A DNA stretch of 64,000 nt from Stenopsyche tienmushanensis (taxonomy: Eukaryota > Arthropoda > Insecta > Trichoptera > Stenopsychidae). Every line of letters starts with the position of its first letter. Position 1 is the first letter of the stretch. The notes under the pieces were generated by a model. That model saw only the letters and a list, made by a program, of their open reading frames with translations. It searched no databases and was not told where the DNA came from. Positions 49,001 to 60,590 of this stretch are shown here, piece after piece. The stretch covers positions 186,001-250,000 of the forward strand of contig WACJ01000120.1 of assembly GCA_008973525.1 (NCBI GenBank). The letters run 5' to 3'. Both the position numbers and the translations under genes were made by a program.

Positions 49001-50629
49001 TATTGAAGCGAATCTTTTACCAAACCGCGAATAAGATTTAGCAAATCTTAATAGCACTCATAGAAAGATGAATTTAATGAAGCTTTTCCTTTGAATTGCA
49101 ACAGCATTGAGTTAATGCGCGCTTAAAAATTGACCAATTGATATTATATTGCATGGAAAAAAATATTTTTCAATCTCTTTTAACGCAATGATATTCAGTT
49201 GTAAACGGCAAAGGATCTTATTTGTTGTTCAATGGCGATTTAAGGGTAGAAATTGGCGCTCCTCCCAAGAAAATGATTGTTTTGCAAGCTATATTTTACC
49301 GAAAAACATGTTACTTAAACATATTGATTTTAACTCTTTGAGTCTATCCAATGACAGTTCACACAGCCTAAATTCCTTATTTATACAATTTACCCATATG
49401 ATGAAAACATTACATAACCATTAATCATGGATTTATTTGACGAAGATACGATTCCATTAATGACGCTAAGGCATCATCGTTTAATTTATGGGGCATTTCC
49501 ATTCTAAGTACAACCCTTAGGTTATTATCGCAAGTTTAAAAATTTATTACGACTCTATGACATTAAATTAGTATTAAACATCTCCATATCACCGATTTGT
49601 AGCCGTAAAATTTAAAGATAACGATGAAAATAAGTAAAAAATGTCCGGCGTGGTCACCTTATTTGATCAACCACTGCGATGTTCGTCTTGGCAGTTCGAA
49701 CGGCCTTATTTAAACTCTGCCACTCAATGTTATACTGTTGCAAACGAAGGAGCACATTTTTTCCCCCGATTGTTTCCAATGTTTACAAATTCATTGAGAA
49801 CGTTCACTATTAAAAGCTATCAAACGAATACTAAACAACATGATAATATAATTCTTAATATAGTATAAATACATTAATTAATAACTCAGATGCATCACGC
49901 TATTCGTTTAAATCTTATAGTATACAAAAATATATTTTTTATCTAATAATTTTTACATGAAAATTCCACTCAAACCACAAGACGAACTACATCTCAAGTT
50001 TTATGAACGTTAGCCTAAAATATCGCCCAATGAAGAATCCAAAATTTATTATCTTCCTTTATTATTCCAATCTTTTCTTTCGAGGGAGGATTTACGACCT
50101 GATATTTTGTCTTTGTAGCAATTACGGTAAATCACGAAAAATCGCACACTCCCTTATTTATATATACGATGCTATTGAAAAATAATAAATTAAAATTGAT
50201 TTTCTTACATAACCATGGTTGACATATTTATGAATCTCTTTCTCGTTTCGGAATACTTTTAAGACTGCCACTGTAGGTTGCTTGATATCATATTTATCGT
50301 CAGTCGGTCGTACTTTGTGCGGTTGTGCTATTTGGTGGTTGTACGATAATAATGTTCCAATGAAGGATTACAAAGGAACCAAGCTTAGTATGACCTCATT
50401 CTGGGTTCTCATATGGAAATGACTACATTTCATCATAAAAGATGTCACACAAAAGGCACCGCCATAAAATATCGGCCTATATTACCAGCATTTTTGATAT
50501 AAGCATAGGGATCCAAATCCATTGTCATTAAATAATGCTCCCTTGATATGATTCTATACTAAGTACTTATGAGCCTTTTCAGAACATGGGAAAATGCATG
50601 GAATTAAAAAAAACTCCCATGTACGTCCA
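46086..50629. other. AT-rich DNA, nothing recognised
   Basis: About 4.5 kb without recognisable genes or transposons. The longest frame is 91 codons (49149-49424 plus) with no motif. A run of T-rich, AAATTT-rich sequence at about 47560-48020 resembles the non-coding subterminal parts of DNA transposons, but no ends could be identified. Confidence 0.45.
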
Positions 50630-50705
50630 TACATAGCATAAAGCAACTACTAAAACAGTAGCTTGTCTATTTTATTATATTTTACACAACGCAGAGCAAT
50701 ATTTT
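50630..50705 (-). repeat. Dispersed repeat family A, fragment
   Basis: The minus strand carries GTTGTGTAAAATATAATAAA, then AGACAAGCTACTGTTTTAGT, AGTTGCTTTATGCTATGTAT and GGACGTACATGG. This gives a clean view of the central family A block; neighbouring family parts are missing. Confidence 0.65.
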
Positions 50706-52246
50706 AGCGTGGTCAAAATTTGCCTAGTTTCCCATAAATAAAGGGTTTTTAGCGTATATTTTTGTCAATCAATGATTTGCACAGAATAATTTCGATGGAC
50801 ATCGGGGTCGTCACCGATGAAAGCACGGAAAGAGATAAAAGACGTTATAAAATATAGGGTTCGAAGTTAAATAAAACATTCCCTTAGGTTTTATGAGGCG
50901 AAAAGCTACTCCTACTGATAAACCGGAAACTTTCAATGTTTAATATATGTATTCCACATTCATTACGACCGAGAGCAATTTTATTTTTACGACCTCCATA
51001 AATATGCAAATGTTTGTATTTATGTGCCAAAAGTCTTGAAGGTAGGGACGAAAAAAAATCGAGAATCGCATGTGAATACAATTTTAATGATCGAATGATC
51101 GTTTCGAATGAAAATTTTGATTTTATACTATTCAGGATCCTCTTAAATGATGTTGAAAGTTTTACGACTTTTCGTCGGATGCTGCAGAGTAATTAAATAT
51201 TCAAAAGGATCTGCGTTTATTGCAGGTTAATCAAATGGACATTAATGTCCATAAACATAAAATGTATACATTTCTGATATTTACAGATAATGTATTTGAT
51301 TTATATTTGGGATCATGCATTGCTTTGTTTGAAATCTCAAAGGTTAACCTTTTAAGGGAAGGTTATTGGAGCATAAAGATGTCTTTTTAGGCATGAGTTG
51401 AAAATCCTTTTTAGGGAATATCCTTTAGGGATATTATGCATTCTTTGCACAAGTCTTATATACTATACATAAATTACTATTGAAAAGAAGAGTGCTTGAC
51501 TGAAATTATCCATGGTGAGAATTTTTCTCAAGGATCCAAAAAAATTCAAAAGCCCAAATTTGTTGTTGATATTTGAATCAAAGTAAATCAATCCCTTGTT
51601 TTATTATAGTAAAATCTTAATCATAATTCCTAGATAATTGAGACAAGTTTTAAGGGTTCACGTGTTCCAAGTAATCTTTATACCCGGGAAGTTATCTTGC
51701 CATAAGCTTTTGAAACCAGTGTTGCACGTTGATTAGTAGTATTCTCGTTTTATGCTCAGCTTGTTTTATGAGATGCTGTGCTCATCTCGTGGACCAATTT
51801 AGACACGCGAAATAAAACGACATAGCGAAACTTTCATCTTAGCTCATATCACAACATAAACCTGAATGCTTATCAAAATATATTAAAATAGTTGAAAAAT
51901 AAGACGTTTCGTGTATTAGCCGTCTGTATCGATTACAATATCTGCCAGATCAAATAATATCAATTTATTAGAGGAAATAGAATACAAAATGTTCAGACTA
52001 ATTTATGATATAATTTATTTGAGTTTCAAGTTTTTGATATTCGAAAAATCTGATCTTAAAACGTGTTTTATTGGTTGAATTGGTTCAAATAATAATCTAA
52101 GGTAATCTTTATTTTCTTTTCGTCAATAGCTGCTCCGAATTATCAATTTTGCGTTAATTTATTTGAGTCTAGAATTTTGGAAAAAATATTGGTTTAGTTT
52201 TTTTTAATACATATTTTCAATGTCTATAGATCAACCAGAATGAAAT
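50706..52246. other. AT-rich DNA, nothing recognised
   Basis: No gene or repeat identified. Antisense frames near 50884-51196 (65 and 60 codons) are of chance length. The left end of the TTAA element described next may lie in this stretch but I could not locate it. Confidence 0.45.
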
Positions 52247-53523
52247 CTTCAAACGCGTTTTTCTCGAAACTACTTTTTTTTAAACACAATTGACATGATA
52301 TCTCAAGTTCTAATTAATCAATTTAATTTAAATTTCGTATAAACCTTTTTAGTATAATTTTCTATCGCCTCTACCAGGTTTATGTCAAAATTTTATTTTT
52401 GACTATTTTTAAAAAATTGTGAAAAAATAAAACCAAGCCTTTTTTTTTAAATGGTCGTTATTTTACTAAAATAAGTTTTTAAAATTTTTAAGTACTTTAA
52501 AAACTATTGAAAAGGAAAACAAACTATTAATCAGCGACTTCAGTTACATATAACAAATTTTCAGCTATCTCAGTCTTGTTCTTTTTTGGGTAATCTGGCG
52601 TCTCTGTGAGCTGTTCCAGCTTTTTTAAAAGATTTGGAGTCTCGGCGGATGGCAAGGCGTATAAGGCATCTAAATCGATTGTGATCTCCACGACGACCAT
52701 TATTCTTAAAAAAAGATCCAAATGCTTCGTTAAAAATGCAAACTGTAGTATATGTCACGATTTCCAGTATTTCTTTGCCACAAAAAATATGTTTCGGTGC
52801 CAAAGATCATACGGACGGAAATTCTCATCGTTATTTTGGGTATTCGTTCCAAGGCGTCTTTCCAGTAGATCATCAAACTCAAGCTCTTAAGAATTACTAA
52901 ACTTCCTCTTTGAAAACGAGAGGATGCTTGTACACATATAACGATTTTGTAGCTGCATGTTTCTGCCATTCGCACTAAGAATTTGCGACTTCGAGTGTGA
53001 ATGCTGAGAGGATTCATCAGTCAAAATGTTACAATAGTATGTGGCCAAAAAAGTGTTTCTCATATTTTCTATTGGGTCAGAATGTCGACGAATAAATAAA
53101 TCATAATAATAAGATAAATATTTCATCAATTCATTAGTTAGCTGTTCGATTTTCGAAGCATTTCGAACGGAGCTCTTTCTTTTTGTGCTCTTACTATCCA
53201 CTTATTTGCCTTTTTTTTAAATCTGTGTTAATATATTTTTTTTACTTAATTTGCTCCCTTATTAGAACAAAGATAAGAAAAATTCTCAACAGGAATCTCT
53301 AGCCTGAAAACAAAAGTAGGTATAGGGGTAAGCCTGTGATTGTAGTGGTTTCAGAGCCATTGAGGTGCAATCTGGACGGAATGATTGCGAATTAGGTGTA
53401 AAGCATTGAAATAATCCGATTTTTTTCACCAAAATTATGTACGACATTCTTAGAGATATGTACTTTAGAAAAATGAAATAAAAAAAAACCGATTTTTTTG
53501 AAGTAATAAAGAGAGATGAGCCC
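52247..53523 (-). mobile_element. TTAA-class transposon remnant, right end present
   Basis: The right end is AAGAGAGATGAGCCC followed by TTAA (53524-53527). The sequence just inside it, with two CCGATTTTTTT blocks and an AGATATGTACTTT-AAAA block, aligns with the right end of the element at 54882-55801. On the left, at 52247-52273, it carries on the minus strand GTTTCGAGAAAAACGCGTTT, also found at 33722-33741. Between them is a broken Mutator-like transposase. The left terminus was not found, so the left limit is only the shared motif. Confidence 0.6.
52527..53201 (-). pseudogene. Mutator-like transposase, C-terminal half, frameshifted
   Basis: Minus-strand reading moves through at least three frames. 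A first open part (53201-52887) has the motif pattern YLSYYYDLFIRRH, NTFLATYYCNILTDESSQH. A second frame then reads FDDLLERRLGTNTQNNDENF. A third follows with APKHIFCGKEILEIVTYTTV and CIFNEAFGSFFK. In the Mutator-like transposase family of arthropod elements the equivalent order is a TDE-PQH motif, a DLL-RCL-G-TQN-NES-N motif, then PK--F-G---LE and a FN-G motif, so the fragment is the C-terminal half. The N-terminal half is missing and the frame breaks rule out function. I infer that it belonged to the flanking TTAA element. Confidence 0.7.
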
Positions 53524-53527
53524 TTAA

Positions 53528-54877
53528 ACTTCAGGTTTGAAACTTTCATATTCGTCATTTTATTTCGGAAGCTATTTTATATTATATACATACATACGTT
53601 TAAACGAATCATTCCCAAGTATTAAAATTTTAATTCCAACAACAGACTCTTGACATATTTTAATTATGCTAGTAATTGCTTGCCGTTAGAAGCATTGTTA
53701 GAAAAATATTTGGACTCAAAAGAAATGGATTAAATAAAAGTTAGCTAATATTTATCTTAGATATTAATCATATCGAATAAATTGTAAAAAAATGTCGTTA
53801 GTCAAATTATTAAAACGCGTCTGTATTTAACCAAGCATAAATAAATGCTCATTCGTATGGATATCAACTCACATTAAATTATCAAGCAAGTCGCAATATT
53901 TCCACGTACATAAATAAATTAGTTCATGCATCTGAAAAATAATTTTCTAATTAGAGAGCTTTAATTAATCAGAGTTTAAAATAGTATTAATAAATTCAAA
54001 TTCATGATGTTATTATGGAAGGAAAATTATAGAATATCTAAGATTTACAATACAATGCTTTTTCTTCATGACTGCCGATGATAATTAATAATTGAAGCGA
54101 ATTAACTGAAGCAGATTTAATCCCTTCAAATTAGAGGGACTCGAAAATATTCGAAAATTTAGTTCAAATTTATTAAAAACAAAAAATTCATATTCAACGT
54201 TATCAAATTTAATTCCCTTCATTATTCAACACGTCTTTTTATCGCCTAGGCAGCCCTTTGATCTCTTTTGAATAAAAATTCTTCGGCTTAGAAGAAAAAC
54301 ACGGTTTTAAATGCATTTCCGCATCAGCTGCATTTTGAATCATTTTTTTCCCCTTTGCTTTATGAGGCTTCATAGACCTGAAAAGATGGAAATCCGTCGG
54401 GACAAGATCTAGTGAAAAAGGCGGTTGTAGTAAAACTTTCCAGTTAAATTCTCATGTTTCATTATATATGATTGTATATATATTGTTTAATAAATAAATA
54501 ACCATTTTTATATTAAATTTGGGTTTAGGGGTTGGATTGAGTTTTTTCGTCGTAATATAACATGCATCCTATTCGTTTTGCTGATGAGTTTAAATAATCC
54601 CAATAAGCGATCTCTGCAATAGATCATCAATTATTTCCCATGGATCTGACTCGATTATAGATTTTAGTGCATAATTATCAAAATACGAAGGATCTACCAT
54701 TCTCGGTACATCTCTTAACCTTTTATTAACCGATTTAAATTTTGCAATCAATAATAACATCTCCGAACTTTTAATACTTCACCATAAACATCTTTGAGTG
54801 TTTCATTGGCATTCCAACTGAAATTAAAAAAAAAAACAATATTACTTTCTGTTTCAATTATATTTTTGTGAATTTAC
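53528..54877. other. AT-rich DNA between two TTAA elements
   Basis: No feature recognised. Confidence 0.5.
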
Positions 54878-54881
54878 TTAA

Positions 54882-55801
54882 GGCGTCTTCTCACTTTAGG
54901 CGCCTCAAAAATAGGCTATTTTCACGATTTTTTTTTCGAGGATTTTCGCTAAAAATTATGAGATAAAATGAATCTTATGTAATAAACACATCTTTTTCAA
55001 GTACATGAAAAATTTTATTTTTTAATATTTTGAACAATTATTATAATAAAACAGTAGCATCGAAAAACCCGTGTAGAAATGTTATGTTCGTGGCTTGTTG
55101 ATGGTATCTCCGAGATGGATCATTTGAAACAAAAAAATAAAACAGTTTTAGATTCAATATATCAGTGGCTATAGCGCATATTATCAGATTTTTGATATTC
55201 GCGAAAATAACAAAATGGCGTACGTTTTTCGAAAAAGTAAAAAAAACGCGTTTTTTTTGGAGTTTTTTGTAAAAAAAAATTACTTAAAATCAAAATTTCA
55301 AAAATCTGATGATATGCGCTATAGCCATAACTATGAAGAATATGTCATTCAAATTTCATGACAATCGGCCGGATAGTTTCCGAAATTTCATCAACAAGCC
55401 ACCGAAAAACCTTGTTTTGAGATAAACGCGTTTAAAGTTTTGGTTGCAGAAAAATTGCCCAGACAGCTGTTGAAACACTCGATGTTATTTTGGGTATTTC
55501 CTCCGAAGATCTTCATAAATTGGTTTCAAAACCTCGTGAACATCCTCAGCTAGAGCAAAAGGATGTTTAAAAGTTTATACCTGATTGTTTTTCACCACTT
55601 TCTTGTACTTGCACCATGAATCTGAACAATACGTATGCAGTCGGGTGCTCTCAGGTAGTCACCTAACGGTCGCCCAAAAATGTAGTTAAACTCGTCCGAT
55701 CTTTATGAAATTTCGATATAACATTTTTGAAGATATGTTCTTTCAAAATTTAAAATAAAATAAAAATCGATTTTTTTAAATTTGTAAAGTGAGAAGACGC
55801 C
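54882..55801. mobile_element. TTAA-flanked element with internal long hairpin
   Basis: A 920-bp element with perfect 17-bp terminal inverted repeats (GGCGTCTTCTCACTTTA), flanked by TTAA on both sides (54878-54881 and 55802-55805). It contains an internal inverted repeat. The 28-base arms at 55168-55195 and 55298-55325 match at 27 positions. Outer arm parts GTGGCTTGTTGATG (55090-55103) and its complement (55389-55402) extend the fold. It has TAAACGCGTTTAAAG near 55423. A short 40-codon open stretch (about 55444-55569, TAVETLDVILGISSEDLHKLV) is unassigned. No transposase is recognisable, so it is non-autonomous. TTAA targets are used by piggyBac and Kolobok elements. The similarity of its right end to the transposase-bearing remnant at 53.5 kb favours the latter class. 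Confidence 0.85.
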
Positions 55802-55805
55802 TTAA

Positions 55806-57091
55806 TTCATATAATGATTATTCACCATAAAAAGTTTTAGTCAAAATTAGCTACAATGGATTGAATATAAAATCAACCTTCTGGTTAATTTCATTTAATG
55901 AACCCCATAAGAGTCGTTAGTTTAGTCACTTTAAATCTCTAAATAAAAATTTCCCAAAAATATTTGTTCATATTTCATTCATCAATCAATCAAATAGTTT
56001 GCCCGCTGGTTAATAAATAAACATAAAATACAAAACTGCACTCACAATCCGATGACATCTATTTATCGAACAGTAGGCGATGCACAGTGAAAGAAGATAT
56101 CCAGCTGCGAGACTTCAAAGAAGAACCTCTTTTTCAAGCTTGAGCAAGATCAAAACAATTACAGCAAAGATTACATCGGATCATTTTACTTGTTGATTTA
56201 AAATTTTCAATCCAACATCAAATTCGTCCATTAATCGTTTCAATTGTATTGGCTGTGTAGTGAACGAACTTTACCAATTATATTATGAATTTTACTTAGT
56301 CAAGTCTTATAAATCGAATGTATTTTAAATAATTCAAGCTGTCTGGAGAGAAATATATTTTTCACGCGCGTGAATTAATTAAGTTCATTGATACACGCGA
56401 GCGATTGAACAATTATTTTTGCTTGATTAAATACAGACGTGTTCAAATTATTAGAGCTCTTCTTAAATAAACGTATAATTTATCGAATGTAAACAACCTC
56501 CAATAAAATAATTTTCTAGGAATCTATTCCTATCCCTTTAGGATATTCATGAAGTATTATTTCATCTTAATTAGGATCTGAATAAATCTAAATTCAGACT
56601 TCTTGGTATGGTAATTTTTCCCACAAACTAAATTTGAATAATGTGTCTTATAATAATAACGAGTCCTAGAACTAGTCCAGTATAGTAATATAAATTTATT
56701 AAACCATCTATTTTAATTTTAAATGAAAATACGGATAAAACTTTAGCGTTTTAAATTAGTAAAACTTGGTCCGGTGGATTTTATAAACTCCACTTTTCGC
56801 ATAAAAAATGTCCTTTGATCCTATATACAGGTCACTTTTTTCCTGAAAAACCGAACATTATATTTTTAAATATAATTTATATAAAACATATAGGGCTGGT
56901 ATAATAAAAAATTACCCCAGTGTAATTATTCTGCGTTGTTTCTTTGGTTCGTTTTATATGTGTGGGTTATAATAATGGCCTTTATAAATAGTTGTTAAAA
57001 GATGAGAGGAATTCTATTGTTGGCACTTCGGATATAAAGCATTAATCATCGAGCACATATTAAGGTTAAGCCTCACCATGATTGGATTAAT
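55806..57091. other. AT-rich DNA, nothing recognised
   Basis: No gene or repeat identified. Confidence 0.5.
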
Positions 57092-57313
57092 TTACCCGAA
57101 TATTTCATCGTAAGGCGTGCCATTATATTGTTTGTTGCCACTGTACCACCGGTTGAGAAAATGAACCGGAACCACCACCCCATCCCCTAATTCCGGTCGG
57201 GACAAGTGTGAAAGCTCATCCGATATGAAAAATATCCCGGCAAAATTAACGTCGTTACTCCACACTTTTGTTTTAGCCATTAGTTGCGAAACTGATCTGC
57301 TTTTGACATCCAA
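57092..57313 (-). CDS. Candidate exon, unassigned
   Basis: A 73-codon minus-strand frame that is less AT-rich than its surroundings and reads like ordinary protein (NFAGIFFISDELSHLSRPEL, then GDGVVVPVHFLNRWYSG). Near its end on the minus strand is ATTCGGGTAAAT, which could be a splice donor. An upstream AAAGCAG could be an acceptor, but the pyrimidine tract is poor. I know no family with this sequence. It may be an isolated exon of a gene with long introns, a decayed repeat frame, or chance. Confidence 0.2.
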   Translation of the reverse strand: MDVKSRSVSQLMAKTKVWSNDVNFAGIFFISDELSHLSRPELGDGVVVPVHFLNRWYSGNKQYNGTPYDEIFG

Positions 57314-59132
57314 TTAGAGCTGATAAGCGATCAAATGCTTACAACTATGATTGTCTTAAAAATGCAAGATGGTTGTTATGTAATGGTCATTGAATATCCA
57401 ACGCCAATCCTTATATTACTCGCAGAATACCGCAGAAATTTTCAACAGGAGCTTATCAATATCCTGCTCTCATCCGGATTTCTCAATAGCTGACTGCACC
57501 GTTGCGCCAAAATGACTCTGCAACACCAAGTTGAGCCTGTTGCATTCATCTGTTGAATACAGAGCTTAGGTTTTATGGGCACTAAGGTAAATACTGAGAT
57601 TCAACTCTGCAAAGGACATGCATTTTCATTTTGTTGTTGGTTTTTATTGGTGTTTCAGGAATGTTTCAAACTTGCAAATTTTGTAATTATTTTAATCGCT
57701 GGGATACAGCAGAATTTTGTATTTCCTAACTACACTCTCATTAAATAAGTTTGAGGATTTTGAAGAGTAGAATCCATGTTCATCACAATTTCAATGATAC
57801 TTTTTGATCCACTGCATTTTAAAATGATCTAACAAATTCATCTTCTTAACAAATCCTTATATAAAACAAATTGTCTTATATAATACCTACAAGACTGGAA
57901 CTATGTAGCTGCTTATAGTAAATATTATATGTATTTAATATTGCAATTTCGAATCAAGTTCCCGCGCTACAATTTTAGCCACATCTACCGAAACCCTAAC
58001 CACCTTTCAAGCTAGCAAGCAAGTGCTGGTAAGCTGGGAGGGTAGTATCTATAGTGAGAGTTGTTGGTATTAGCTTTATTATACGCTTATTACGTTATAA
58101 TAAAAATATTATTTAATCATTTTTAAAACAGAGATACTTTTATATTTTCTACGGTTTGTTATTACCGCAAAATGTTTACAATTTTCTTTTCATTTCAAAG
58201 AAAATCAAGTTAAATATTAATATAAAGCCTAATAAGTTGTGGGAATTACTGCACTGAGGTCCTATCAGTATGTTGACTTAATTATAGGAAGGTTCTAGCT
58301 CGATATACAACTCTATTATAAATTCGATACGAAAATACGATTGCCTTATATATAATTTACACTAAAGGATGCTGTGTAGAGGTAAAATATGATAACACAA
58401 ACAGACAAACCATTGAAAAATATACAGAATTTCTTATGAAAAGCACAACAAAAATATTGCAACGATGACGTTTTTTTTATATTTAAAATATCAAGAAAAT
58501 AAAAACAAAGAGGTGATCTTTTTATTAGGGTCGTTCCATGCGTATTTCCAACTAAAGTCATTAGAAACTCCATTTCGTCGAAATCTTCTTTCGTTGTATT
58601 CATCGCCGGGGTACAGAATTCTTCTTATCGTAATTCTTCTTTATGTGCAATCCTTAGATCCTTCCCTTTTAATCCATGTAAAATGATCTCAGCATGGTAT
58701 TATGCTTTGGTCGGCTTTATTTCGGGAAACATTCGCACGATGAAGAGCTCTAGTCCTGAAACCCAACCATCTTCACAAACAATTCTTTAAAAAATATCAC
58801 AAGATGCTACATAGTACAAAACCGCAATAGAATGAACGAACAAAGAGAGTCAGGAAAAAATATAAGCAGAAATGAAATCTTAGAGAGTATTTGTGCGATC
58901 TTTTATTCGTTACTACTATTCGATATTTCATGTTTAAAAAATAATATTAATTATATTTGTATTTATGACATGTTAAATAAATACACGTTTGTGTAAAAAA
59001 AAGGCACGGCTGTATTTAACGTCCCTTTATGATGTATCGCATCAATCAGAAACCAAAAAAGTTTTTGAAAATTGATAGATGTATTAATATTTCCAATTTG
59101 ATTTGCACATTAAGAAAAAAAATAAGAATATA
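57314..59132. other. AT-rich DNA, nothing recognised
   Basis: No feature recognised. Antisense frames at 58346-58686 (85 and 73 codons) have no motifs. Ends with the TA target (59131-59132) of the next element. Confidence 0.5.
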
Positions 59133-59313
59133 TTAGGATTATCGAAAAGTATTTACGTATTTTAAGATCTTATGTTTGAGCTCAGTTTGTGTCTGTTTGT
59201 TCCGAAATCGGTGATGGAAATATCTTTATAAGTAATTATATGTATAGAACTGGGCAAAAACTGAGTTCAAATATAAGGTCACAAAATACGCGAATACTTT
59301 TCGATACACCTAA
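59133..59313. mobile_element. Palindromic mariner-type MITE
   Basis: A 181-bp element made almost entirely of two inverted arms of about 70 bases. The left arm starts TTAGGATTATCGAAAAGTAT, then TTACGTATTTT. The right arm read in reverse starts TTAGGTGTATCGAAAAGTAT, then TCGCGTATTTT. TA flanks both sides (59131-59132 and 59314-59315). Inner arm parts, GAGCTCAGTTTGTGTC on the left, match the sub-terminal GACACAAACTGA of the mariners at 24.3 and 60.6 kb. It therefore looks like a foldback derivative of that mariner lineage. Confidence 0.85.
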
Positions 59314-59315
59314 TA

Positions 59316-59722
59316 CGTGTACCAGTGCTGAGATAATGAATTTCTTCAATCATTAAAATGATTCACGTTCAATCTGAGAGAACCTGAAGACATTTTTCAC
59401 ACTCGTAGTTTGTGCTCTTCGCAACAACGCCCACTACGACTTATCTCGTAGTTTGTCTAATTTATTAGAAATATGTATAGTTACGATGTACGACTACAAT
59501 CCAAGATCAATTTAAACAATCGATGAAATGAAAATTGTGTTAAAGTGAAACCGTGTTAAGTAAGTGTCGTATTGAACGAGGGATGGATATACTATAATTA
59601 AAATGTAAATAATTTAATATAATTTAAGTAACTTGGCTTTTTAGACCATTATCCCGAAAAAATACCATGGCAGTCAACGTGTTAATTGAAATAACATAAT
59701 TTTGGATGAAAATTAGATGCTA
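59316..59722. other. Spacer between two mariner-type elements
   Basis: It contains at about 59536-59585 the words GTGAAACCGTGTTAAG and ATTGAACGAGGGATGGA. These weakly resemble Tigger subterminal sequence such as GTATAAAACCGTGTTATACG at 4830. Nothing else recognised. Confidence 0.35.
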
Positions 59723-60590
59723 TTAGGTATATTGAAAAGTCTTTGCCGATTGTTTAAAAATGAAAGAAATTATGGTTTTTTTTTCATTTTTATTTACAAA
59801 ATCGCATAAAACATAGTTTCCTGCATTACTATTTACTATTTCAATTCCCCTTTTGAAAAATTCTTCTGGTTTTTCAGCCAAAAAATCTAAGTCAGGTAAG
59901 ATATATAGGGTGTGAAAGTTCTTCCCACTTTAATTCCCTGATTTTTTCAGGAGTCTTCTTCGCTTTATGGGGTCGTTCATTGTCATGTTGCAGAATCTCT
60001 AAATTGTTTCGCCGGATTTCATGAATTCATAATGAATAATTCCTTGAATATCCCACCAAATGCATAAAATAATCTTGCGGTTCGTCAATCCAGGCTTCGA
60101 TGTCAGAAATGGTTTTTGTCATAAATAAACCATTATTCACCCCCGGTCACAATTCGGTGCAAAAGGAACGAACTTTTTGTCTTCACAATAAAACTTTGCA
60201 CGTGTTTCGTTGCTCTCTTTTTTATCTTCGGACAGTTCGTGCGGCATCCAAACCCCAATTCAATTTGTCTTCCCGATCCGTTTTAAATACTCTTGAACCG
60301 TCGACCACGGTTAATGCATCCTCTGCGAGAGTTCTATTTACATTATAGCTCTCAAATATGTCGTCATCAATATTTAAGGGTTTTCCAGTTCTAGTCTTAC
60401 GTTGGTTACCAAAATCAACATGTAATGGTAACACTTCAATGCAAATTTCATTTATGGCTTATGTGACCTTAGTGGTTTTTAATCCCTGGTCGAAAAACAT
60501 CATCCGAATGTGATTATTTACGCGTTAATATTATTAACCTGGTCTGGACAAAGTCTGGACACAAACTGAGCTCAAACAGACGTCAAATTA
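59723..60590 (-). mobile_element. mariner transposon, decayed, one terminus
   Basis: The left terminus TTAGGTATATTGAAAAGTCT is followed by TTGCCGATTGTTT, with TA before it, and matches the left end of the 26860 element. On the minus strand the transposase starts near 60434 with RTGKPLNIDDDIFES and LAEDALTVVDGSRVFKTD. A linker in broken frames follows, then IVTGGE-W where related copies have IVTGDEKW, so the first catalytic Asp is replaced by Gly. Farther on a GIIHYEFMKSG motif is present near 60030. The opposite terminus is missing: similarity stops around GACGTC at 60580-60587, short of the CCGATTTT end seen in sister copies. Inactive. Confidence 0.75.

Noticed and set aside
43137..52246. 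CRISPR array, operon or phage-like content
   Set aside because: No regularly spaced repeats, no compact gene runs and no prokaryotic gene signals anywhere; the DNA is eukaryotic in character.
59536..59590. Possible Tigger subterminal sequence
   Set aside because: Similarity is limited to a few words such as ACCGTGTTA and no element end was found; too weak to annotate.
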